From: Candidatus Kuenenia stuttgartensis
Lineage (GTDB): Bacteria; Planctomycetota; Planctomycetia; Pirellulales; UBA1268
Assembly (NCBI GenBank): GCA_945876515.1
Contig: CAMCPF010000252.1
Coordinates: forward strand, 1-5,137
Length of the DNA stretch: 5,137 nt
Reading direction: 5' to 3'
The notes under the pieces were generated by a model. It worked only from the letters and a program-made list of their open reading frames with translations, searched no databases and had not been told where the DNA came from. The number at the start of each line of letters is the position of its first letter. Positions within the stretch are counted from its first letter, which is position 1. Positions 1-5,095 of this stretch are shown here, piece after piece. A program made the translations under genes and the position numbers.

Positions 1-139
1 CGCGATCCAGCGGGAGGACGCGAGCGTGTTCGCGGCCGTGCAGCAGGGCCTCGCCGCCACGCCCTTCAAGGGCTGCCTGGGCACCCGCGAGGAGCGGATC
101 TGGTGCTTCCACCAGTACCTCCTCGCCCGCCGCGGCTGA
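1..139 (+). CDS. C-terminal end of probable Rieske-type aromatic ring-hydroxylating oxygenase alpha subunit (partial)
   Basis: Reading from base 2, the frame is open for 45 codons to a TGA at 137-139; the 5' part lies outside the window. Visible stretches include QREDASVFAAVQQGL, then a Gly-Cys-Leu-Gly segment, then EERIWCFHQYLLARRG at the end. The order 'ED..(V/I)..AVQ(R/Q)GL..., spacer, (E/R)E...FH..L' is how the catalytic domain of Rieske 2Fe-2S ring-hydroxylating oxygenase large subunits (choline-monooxygenase-like and aromatic dioxygenase alpha subunits) usually ends, a helix that closes over the mononuclear iron site. The Rieske cluster ligands and iron ligands would lie upstream and cannot be seen, so the substrate cannot be guessed. 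The last eight sense codons (QYLLARRG) are part of a 25-base sequence repeated perfectly at 3246-3270. The gene converges on the repeat-protein gene, with only 37 bases between the two stops. Family assignment is moderate, from the C-terminal pattern alone. Confidence 0.55.
   Translation, partial: AIQREDASVFAAVQQGLAATPFKGCLGTREERIWCFHQYLLARRG
112..136 (+). repeat. 25-bp perfect direct repeat, copy 1 (3' end of the oxygenase gene)
   Basis: The 25 bases from CCAGTACCTC to CCGCCGCGGC are identical, in the same orientation, to 3246-3270. Here they encode the QYLLARRG end of the oxygenase, directly before its TGA. The two copies lie 3134 bases apart and bracket the whole minus-strand repeat-protein gene. 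A perfect 25-base match between a coding 3' end and an intergenic region is unlikely to be chance. It could mark an insertion or duplication boundary, or a dispersed genomic repeat. Confidence 0.85.
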
Positions 140-144
140 TCCCG

Positions 145-157
145 GCCGCTTGGCGGC
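145..157. terminator. Small hairpin between convergent stops, possible bidirectional terminator
   Basis: The gap between the oxygenase stop (139) and the repeat-protein stop (177) contains GCCGC, loop TTG, GCGGC, a perfect 5-bp GC stem extendable by a G-T pair. A second weak GGCC/GGCC pairing lies at 162-175. There is no T-tract on either side, so this is not a canonical intrinsic terminator, and in DNA this GC-rich short stems arise easily. It is listed because it lies where two convergent genes need to terminate. Confidence 0.2.
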
Positions 158-176
158 TCATGGCCCCGGGTGGCCG

Positions 177-2969
177 TCAGGTGAAGGCCACGTTCTGCAC
201 CGTGATGTCGCGGGTGTTGGTTCCCGAGACGTTGATCGAGAACACGTTGTTGACGATCCGGACCGGAGGGTTGATCGTCACGTGCTGCCACTGCAGCCCG
301 ATCTGCCCCATGCCGCCATCGAGAAACTGGCCGCCTGTGAGCATGGCAGCGTTGCTTGCGCCTGCGGCGCCGCTCGCCACGCTCCGCTTCGGCGCGGCAG
401 CCAGTCCGGCGGCGGAGGGCGTCAGGAAAAGGCTGTCGCTGGCGGCCCCCGACGCAGACCAGCCGGTGGCGAACCGGATTCCGGAGAGCGTGATCGGCCC
501 GGTGGCGGCGGCATCTCCCACCACGTTGATCGAGCAGGAGTTGTGCTCGATGCGGACGGATCCGTTGATCGTCACATCGCGCCACTGCAGGCCGATGTCA
601 CCCGTTCCTCCGTCGAGAAACTGATTGCCGGAGAGCGTGCCGCTGTTGGTGGCAGAGTTCAGCCGCATGATCCGCGGGATGGCGATGCCGGTGGATCCGG
701 CCCTGCCTCGGAGAAGCACCGGCTGCACGGACGCGGGCGGCCTCGCTGCCAGCGCTCGGGGGGGCACGCGGCCCGGAAACGTGATGCCGTTCACCCGGAT
801 CGTGCCCGCCACGGCGCCCGGCCGCTTCCCCGCCGTGCCGTTGTTGCTGACCTTGAGCACGTTGTTGACGATCACCAGGCCGGTGGAATCGCGGGCGACG
901 GATCGCCACTGCAGCGACGTGGCAGCGGCCGGGCCACTCGAGAACTGCTGATTGATCCGGTTGACCACGTTCGACGTTCTGGCAAAGGCGTTGTTCGGCA
1001 CGAACGGGGGCGGCCCCGAGCGGGCTGGCGGGACCGTGAGGCTGGCGAGCGTGGCTGGCGCGAGCCGGGGGTCGCCGGCCGGCGCCGTCGCCGACCCGAA
1101 CGTGACGTTCTGCACCGAGACGCCCGCGAGGTTCGAGCCCTCGGGCTGGATCGACAGCGAGTTGTGCACCACCTGGACGTCGCCGCGGACGGTCACGTTC
1201 GACCACTGCAGGCCGACGTCACCAAAGCCACCGTCGGCGAACTGGCTCCGGGAAATCAGTCCGCTGTTGGAGGCGGAGTTGGAGCCGGCACCCGACCCGC
1301 CGGGGCGCGTCGGCACGGGCAGCACGGGCGACACTGGCGTTCCCTGCGTCACGAGCGCGGGCGTGGCGGGCAGCGGCCCTCCTCCCGAGGCCTGAGAGGG
1401 GGCGAAGACCGGGGGTGCCGTCGTGAAGGACACGTCGGCCACGGAGATCAGCCCCTGGTTCGTGTTCTCCGGCTGAACGGAAAGCGAGTTGTGCGTCGCC
1501 TCGACGTTGCCACTCACGTGCACGTTTTGCCATTGCATCCCGATGTCGCCGAAGCCGCCGTCCGCGAACTGGCTCGCCACGATTCGCCCGCTGTTGGTCG
1601 CGTCGTTGCTCGTGCCGCCGCCCGGGGCGGTTCCGGGGGCCCCCGCGAGCGCGGCGGCCGGGGCAGGAACACCGGATGGCGTGGTAGCCGAGAACGACGG
1701 CGTGCCGAGCACACCGAACTGCTTCTGGCCCGTGGTGATCGAGCCGACGTTATCAAGTTCCGGCTGAATCTCGAGGCCGCTGTGCAGCGTGGCTACCCGG
1801 CCACCGACGGTCACGTTCGACCACTGCATGCCGATGTCGCCGAACCCACCGTCGGCCACCTGGCTGGAAACGATGAGGCCGGTGTTCGTGCCCGTGTCCT
1901 GCGTGGAGAAAAAGAGCTGCTTGGGGCCCGTCTTGAGCGGCCGTCTCGAGAGCGTGATGGTTCGTCCGTTGACGATCGACTGCACGACGGTCTTGGGCGG
2001 AATGCCGTTGCCGACGACGAACATCCCGGGATACAGCATGCTGGTCGGTGGGGCGGAGCCTGCGGCGGCTTTGGCGAAAGTGACTACCTTCGACTTCGCG
2101 CTCAGGACGCCCACGAGGGTCGGCGGCCCGAGGTTGCCCACGCCGGTCGTCGGCTGGATCAGGAACCGCTCCGCCCCGACGTCGATCGATCCCCCCACCT
2201 GCACCGACCGCAACTGCAGGCCGGTGTCGCCGAATCCGCCGTCGGCGAACTGACTGTCGCGAATCGTGCCGGCGTTGACGGCCATGCCCGGCAGGGGCGG
2301 CGCGAAGGGCACCGCGGGCGCCGGCACCGGCACGTCCGGCGTGCCCAGCGTGGTCCGCGACACGATCGAGAGGTCACCGCCCACCGAGAGCCCGCTGGCC
2401 TGGATACCCAGCGGCCCGAACCCGCCGTCGTTGAACTGGCTGGAGGCGATCACACCGGAGTTGGCGGTGCCGCCCGGTGACCCGGGCGGGACGAGGGGCG
2501 GCAGCGTGTTCGCCCCGCCTGAGGGCACCGGCTGCGTCCCTCCGGCGGCCGGCTTTCCGATTCCCTCGTCGAGCACGTCGACCCGGATCGCGCCACCGGT
2601 GATCACGACATCCTGCAACTGCATCCCCAGCGTCGTGAAGCCGCCGACGTTCACCTGGCTGTCGGTGATCTGGCCGCTGTTCACCGCCGACTGCGGGTAG
2701 CCGTACGTCGCCGGCGCGGCCGGAGGCGTGCCCGTGTTGTTCGGGGCGGTGAGCTGCAGCGACTGGCCGCCGCTGGCCGATACGTCCAGCAACTGCGAGC
2801 CAAGCAACGAATAGCCGTAGGGCTGAAACTGGCTCGCGACGATGGAGCCCGAGTTGGGGTTCACGGGTGCCGCGGCCAGCGCCAGCCTCGGCTCGAGTCG
2901 CTCGAACGGCGCGACCCGGCGCCGGGAGCGACGCGGTCCGCTTCGCACTCCGTCGGCTTGACGTTTCAT
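177..2969 (-). CDS. LEPR-XLL exported repeat protein with ten DGGFGD/GLQW repeats (function unknown)
   Basis: The product is a 930-residue protein, probably exported and extracellular or envelope-associated. I numbered it from the ATG at 2967-2969. A GTG three codons upstream (2976-2978) is also in frame, and neither start has a clear Shine-Dalgarno. Residues 1-34 are Arg-rich and contain FERLEPRLALAAA, the planctomycete LEPR-XLL export tag. Ten repeat cores follow at about residues 39-73, 97-133, 170-205, 232-273, 362-404, 459-501, 568-610, 667-711, 775-818 and 873-916. Each reads roughly NSGxIxxSQF, then (A/L)DGGxGDxGLQW, then xxVTVxGxV, and the later copies add HNSLSI plus a closing VxNVxF strand. 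Alternating hydrophobic residues and Asn steps suggest a beta-solenoid or beta-sandwich (inference). Linkers are rich in Pro, Ala and Gly, and one carries an extra module (residues 282-354). There is one Cys (812), no transmembrane segment and no dockerin or C-terminal sorting tag. The gene appears monocistronic. A surface or adhesive role is a guess from composition. The export tag is confident; the function is unknown. Confidence 0.88.
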   Translation of the reverse strand: MKRQADGVRSGPRRSRRRVAPFERLEPRLALAAAPVNPNSGSIVASQFQPYGYSLLGSQLLDVSASGGQSLQLTAPNNTGTPPAAPATYGYPQSAVNSGQITDSQVNVGGFTTLGMQLQDVVITGGAIRVDVLDEGIGKPAAGGTQPVPSGGANTLPPLVPPGSPGGTANSGVIASSQFNDGGFGPLGIQASGLSVGGDLSIVSRTTLGTPDVPVPAPAVPFAPPLPGMAVNAGTIRDSQFADGGFGDTGLQLRSVQVGGSIDVGAERFLIQPTTGVGNLGPPTLVGVLSAKSKVVTFAKAAAGSAPPTSMLYPGMFVVGNGIPPKTVVQSIVNGRTITLSRRPLKTGPKQLFFSTQDTGTNTGLIVSSQVADGGFGDIGMQWSNVTVGGRVATLHSGLEIQPELDNVGSITTGQKQFGVLGTPSFSATTPSGVPAPAAALAGAPGTAPGGGTSNDATNSGRIVASQFADGGFGDIGMQWQNVHVSGNVEATHNSLSVQPENTNQGLISVADVSFTTAPPVFAPSQASGGGPLPATPALVTQGTPVSPVLPVPTRPGGSGAGSNSASNSGLISRSQFADGGFGDVGLQWSNVTVRGDVQVVHNSLSIQPEGSNLAGVSVQNVTFGSATAPAGDPRLAPATLASLTVPPARSGPPPFVPNNAFARTSNVVNRINQQFSSGPAAATSLQWRSVARDSTGLVIVNNVLKVSNNGTAGKRPGAVAGTIRVNGITFPGRVPPRALAARPPASVQPVLLRGRAGSTGIAIPRIMRLNSATNSGTLSGNQFLDGGTGDIGLQWRDVTINGSVRIEHNSCSINVVGDAAATGPITLSGIRFATGWSASGAASDSLFLTPSAAGLAAAPKRSVASGAAGASNAAMLTGGQFLDGGMGQIGLQWQHVTINPPVRIVNNVFSINVSGTNTRDITVQNVAFT
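222..2855 (-). repeat. Array of ten degenerate protein-coding repeats inside the LEPR-XLL gene
   Basis: The repeat cores occupy about 2751-2855, 2571-2681, 2355-2462, 2151-2276, 1758-1886, 1467-1595, 1140-1268, 837-971, 516-647 and 222-353 (N- to C-terminal). Three classes can be seen. Copies 1-3 are short and divergent, without the HNSLSI strand. Copies 4-7 form a close family with ADGGFGD; copies 5-7 have QW.NV and an Ile/Val-Gln-Pro-Glu after the last strand. Copies 9-10 are a pair with QFLDGG, GLQW, VTIN, VRI and SINV. Copy 8 is decayed. The period varies from about 58 to 130 residues because the linkers differ in length. At the DNA level the conserved cores differ mainly at third codon positions, so the array is old and held by selection on the protein rather than a fresh tandem duplication. 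Confidence 0.85.
1908..2126 (-). other. Inserted beta-rich module between repeats 4 and 5 of the LEPR-XLL protein
   Basis: The linker between repeat cores 4 and 5 is longer than the others. Residues about 282-354 are not Pro/Ala filler: they read SKVVTFAKA, then LYPGMFVVGNGIPPKTVVQSI, then GRTITLSRRPLKTG and a final LFF strand. The pattern of G-x-x-V-x-G-x-GIP-x-x-T-x-V-x-x-I, followed by a short turn and then 'TLS..' and 'TG', resembles a small beta module I recall from phage tail, adhesin and other large secreted proteins, where it reads GIPAGTTV....V.LS..A..TG. The resemblance is from memory. It may be a binding or spacer module added into the solenoid-like array. Confidence 0.5.
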
Positions 2970-3137
2970 GATTGGCACCAGTCAGGGGGCTGCTGCCGCG
3001 ATAGGGCTCGTGGCGGGGATTGCCCGGCCCCCGTGAGGCTAGTCCGTGCAGGCGGCCGTCGCAAACAATGGGTGAGGCGAGATGGGTGATGCCCGGGAGG
3101 CAGCCATGATTTTTCTGCCGCCGTTCCAGCCGGGATC

Positions 3138-3227
3138 TCAGACGTGGTCCCAGGCGTCGAGGTGCATCCTCAGGAAGTCGATCGTCGCGGAGACGACCAG
3201 CGACGTGAAGCCCGGAGTCTCCAAAAA
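3138..3227 (-). pseudogene. Possible 3' remnant of a lost gene (C-terminus ending in ...DFLRMHLDAWDHV)
   Basis: On the minus strand, after an in-frame TAA at 3228-3230, there are 29 sense codons and a TGA at 3138-3140. They read ETPGFTSLVVSA, then TIDFLRMHLDAWDHV. The stretch has normal coding composition, an amphipathic helix-like pattern and a natural-looking end, with no start codon or ribosome binding site to make it a gene. Endings of this kind (GFT.LV..AT..FL...L) recall the last helix of alpha/beta hydrolases, but the fragment is too short to be sure. The reading is that a neighbouring gene was truncated when the locus was rearranged. It may equally be non-coding. Confidence 0.25.
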
Positions 3228-3245
3228 TTACCACGAGTGCGAAGG

Positions 3246-3270
3246 CCAGTACCTCCTCGCCCGCCGCGGC
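3246..3270 (+). repeat. 25-bp perfect direct repeat, copy 2 (intergenic)
   Basis: This is identical to 112-136 in sequence and orientation. In the plus frame that ends with TAA at 3277-3279 it also reads QYLLARRG, preceded by Tyr-His-Glu-Cys-Glu-Gly, whereas copy 1 is preceded by Phe-His. The T-x-CCAC just upstream of copy 1 is also found here, but 12 bases further away. This suggests that copy 2 is a piece of a related coding 3' end rather than a simple target-site duplication. It ends 48 bases before the photolyase-like start codon. Confidence 0.85.
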
Positions 3271-3318
3271 CTATCGTAAGAGCAACGCGAGGTCGCGCCC
3301 CATCCCGCCGGTATTCCA

Positions 3319-4989
3319 GTGACCGCCCGCCCTCCGGTCTGCGTCTGGCTCAAGCGTGATCTTCGCGTGGCGGACCAGGCTGCGCTCGCCACGGCCGTCG
3401 AGCGTTCGCAGGGCGGGGCCGTGTTCGCGGTGTTTCTCTACGAGCCCGAGGTGCTCGGGCAGCCGGAGTGGGATTCCAGCCACTCGGCGTTCCAGCAGGA
3501 ATGCCTCCGTGACCTCGAGCCCGCACTCGCCCGCCTCGGCATCCGGCTCGTCACCCGGCGGGGTGAGGCGGTCACGATGCTTGAGCGGCTCCGCGAGGAG
3601 ACAGGCTTCACGCTGCTCGTGGCCCACGAGGAGACCGGCACGAGCGTGACCTACGCCCGCGACCGCCGCGTGCGCCGCTGGGCGAGTGAGGCCGGCGTCG
3701 AGTTTCTGGAGGTGCCGCAGACCGGCGTCGTGCGGCGGCTCGCCTCGCGAAACGGCTGGAACCGGCTCTGGGAAGATCGCATGGAGAGCCCGCAGGCGGC
3801 AGTGCCGCGGGCCATGCGTCGCGGCGGCCGCGAGGTGATCGAGCGACTCGAGACCTCTGGTGTCCTCGGCTGCAGTGACTTGGGCCTGCCGCCCGATGGA
3901 AAGGACCGCCAGCGCGGTGGCGAGCGGGCCGCCCACGACGTGCTCGAAGATTTTTTGAGTCGCCGCGGCCGGCGCTATTCCGGCGGCATCAGCAGCCCTG
4001 TGACCGCGGCCACCGCCTGCTCTCGGCTGAGCCCGCACCTCGCCTTCGGCACGCTTTCGATGCGGCATGTCTGGCAAGCGAGCGAGGCCCGCAGACTCGA
4101 AGTGGCCGCCAGCGCTATCTTGGCGACGAGCCCGGGCGAGCGGCAGACCCTGCGGGCCTGGCAGCGGAGCCTGCGGGCGGTGCAGTCGCGGCTCCACTGG
4201 CACTGCCACTTCATGCAGAAGCTGGAAGACGAGCCCGCGATCGAGTTTCAGAACATGCTCCGGGCGGCCGACGGACTGCGGGAGGGGGAGGTTGACGCCG
4301 ACCGGCTGGCCGCCTGGGAGGCGGGCCGCACCGGCTACCCACTCGTCGACGCCTGCATGCGGAGCCTCGTGGCCACCGGCTGGCTCACCTTCCGGATGCG
4401 GGCCCTGCTCGTCTCGTTCGCGGCCTATTCGCTCTGGCTCCACTGGCGACCCGTCGGGCTGCACCTGGCGCGGCAGTTCCTCGATTTCGAGCCGGGCATC
4501 CACTGGTCCCAGCTACAGATGCAAAGCGGCACGACCGGCATCAACACCCTGCGGATCTACAACCCCACGAAGCAGGCGGTCGATCAGGATCCACACGGAA
4601 CCTTCATCCGCCGCTGGCTGCCGGAGCTCGCCGGCGTGCCCGATGCCTACATCCACGAGCCCTGGACCATGCCGGCCGGCGTGCAGCAGGCAGCCGGCTG
4701 TCGGATCAGCCGAGACTATCCCGCGCCGATCGTGGACCACGCCGCCGCCGTGCGGGTGGCGAAGCGGAGACTGGCGCTCGTCCGCGGCAGCACCGCGGCC
4801 AGATCGCAGGCTCGTGAGGTGGCCCGACGGCACGGCAGCCGCAAGGATCGCCGCGGGGCGATGCAGCAGGATCCGGTGCGGCGGCGACTGGAGCGGGATC
4901 CAGACGACCACCCGCCGACGACCGGCCACTCCGCCCCCGACCCGCAGCGCCGGCTGCCCTTCGCCGACGACGACCAGGCTACGCCGTGA
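3319..4989 (+). CDS. Photolyase/cryptochrome-family FAD-binding protein, divergent active site
   Basis: The product is a 556-residue cytoplasmic flavoprotein of the cryptochrome/DNA photolyase family, whose best-known members use blue light and reduced FAD to split UV-induced pyrimidine dimers. The start is GTG 3319: the first beta strand, VCVWLKRDLRVAD (residues 7-19), begins at once, and no other start fits. There is no clear Shine-Dalgarno. Residues 7-135 form the alpha/beta antenna domain. Residues 205-480 form the helical FAD domain, with SRLSPHLAFGTLS (235-247), WEAGRTGYPLVDACMRSL (333-350), GW (354-355), and RIYNPTKQ then FIRRWLPEL (412-437). Aligned by eye to E. coli photolyase, FAD-domain residues R344 and D372 are kept (R361, D389), as is W359 (W376). 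E274, N341 and N378, however, are replaced, and W306 has no Trp counterpart. An EPGIHWSQLQMQSGTTGIN block (391-409) replaces the usual NNGGWQW. The tail from about 490 is basic, then Pro/Asp-rich, and probably disordered. Family membership is certain; CPD repair activity is not. Confidence 0.93.
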   Translation: MTARPPVCVWLKRDLRVADQAALATAVERSQGGAVFAVFLYEPEVLGQPEWDSSHSAFQQECLRDLEPALARLGIRLVTRRGEAVTMLERLREETGFTLLVAHEETGTSVTYARDRRVRRWASEAGVEFLEVPQTGVVRRLASRNGWNRLWEDRMESPQAAVPRAMRRGGREVIERLETSGVLGCSDLGLPPDGKDRQRGGERAAHDVLEDFLSRRGRRYSGGISSPVTAATACSRLSPHLAFGTLSMRHVWQASEARRLEVAASAILATSPGERQTLRAWQRSLRAVQSRLHWHCHFMQKLEDEPAIEFQNMLRAADGLREGEVDADRLAAWEAGRTGYPLVDACMRSLVATGWLTFRMRALLVSFAAYSLWLHWRPVGLHLARQFLDFEPGIHWSQLQMQSGTTGINTLRIYNPTKQAVDQDPHGTFIRRWLPELAGVPDAYIHEPWTMPAGVQQAAGCRISRDYPAPIVDHAAAVRVAKRRLALVRGSTAARSQAREVARRHGSRKDRRGAMQQDPVRRRLERDPDDHPPTTGHSAPDPQRRLPFADDDQATP

Positions 4990-5020
4990 CCAGGCCGCGG
5001 CGGGCCGGGGCGAGCGATCC

Positions 5021-5033
5021 TGACCTGCCCCCC
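5021..5033 (+). repeat. Putative left terminal inverted repeat of the IS
   Basis: TGACCTGCCCCCC begins with the TG found at nearly all IS3-family tips, followed by the C-run typical of one large subgroup. The exact inner end of the repeat cannot be set without the right terminus. Confidence 0.65.
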
Positions 5034-5082
5034 TTCAATGTCGCCACTTTTAGAGAGAGAATCTCTGGGTGGTGCGACCCAA

Positions 5083-5089
5083 GGGAGGG
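5083..5089 (+). promoter_or_regulatory. Strong Shine-Dalgarno for IS3 OrfA
   Basis: GGGAGGG lies 6 bases before the ATG at 5096. It decides the start: another ATG at 5091 is in a frame that stops after five codons. No other gene start in this window has so clear a ribosome binding site, in keeping with a mobile gene from outside. Confidence 0.7.
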
Positions 5090-5095
5090 CATGAA

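Larger units (their letters stand above)
2970..3318. other. Divergent intergenic region between LEPR-XLL gene and photolyase-like gene
   Basis: These 349 bases separate two divergently transcribed genes and must hold both promoters unless transcription enters from further away. I see no convincing -35/-10 pair for either gene. The best minus-strand candidate, TTGCGA with a weak CTAGCC 16 bases on, is not good enough to call. The region holds copy 2 of the 25-base direct repeat (3246-3270) and, on the minus strand, a 29-codon stretch that looks like the end of a decayed gene (3138-3227). A plus-strand open frame of 65 codons (3082-3279) spans most of the right half, but has no clear ribosome binding site and probably reflects the repeat and the antisense of the remnant. 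I see no tRNA, riboswitch or strong hairpin. Confidence 0.6.

Noticed and set aside
150..2480. A 776-codon open frame on the plus strand opposite the repeat-protein gene
   Set aside because: It is a shadow. The product is Arg/His/Gly-rich with repeated HVRPLHADV-like strings that are simply the antisense of the conserved repeat cores, whereas the minus strand gives a coherent export tag, repeats and linkers. Long antisense frames are expected in such GC-rich coding DNA.
222..2855. A CRISPR array or DNA satellite in the repeated region
   Set aside because: The repeats are about 100-130 bases with spacing of roughly 170-390 bases, differ mainly at synonymous sites and keep the reading frame, so they are protein repeats.
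3040..3075. TTGCGA and CTAGCC as a promoter for the LEPR-XLL gene
   Set aside because: The -10 match is poor, the host's promoter consensus is unknown, and similar matches occur by chance.
3082..3279. A 65-codon plus-strand open frame upstream of the photolyase-like gene
   Set aside because: It has no convincing ribosome binding site or domain. Its right end is the 25-base repeat and most of the rest is antisense to a possible gene remnant. It is described in the intergenic entry instead.
3271..4503. A 410-codon minus-strand open frame opposite the photolyase-like gene
   Set aside because: It is antisense to clear photolyase motifs, has no recognisable domain, and its length is explained by high GC at third positions.
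3319..4989. An iron-sulfur bacterial photolyase (FeS-BCP/CryPro type)
   Set aside because: The cluster needs four suitably spaced Cys in the C-terminal domain. Here the Cys residues at 234, 296, 346 and 461 are scattered and the family's surrounding motifs are missing.
4990..5020. GGCC/GGCC pairing as a terminator after the photolyase-like gene
   Set aside because: The stem is only 4 bp, with no T-tract, in DNA that is nearly all G and C.
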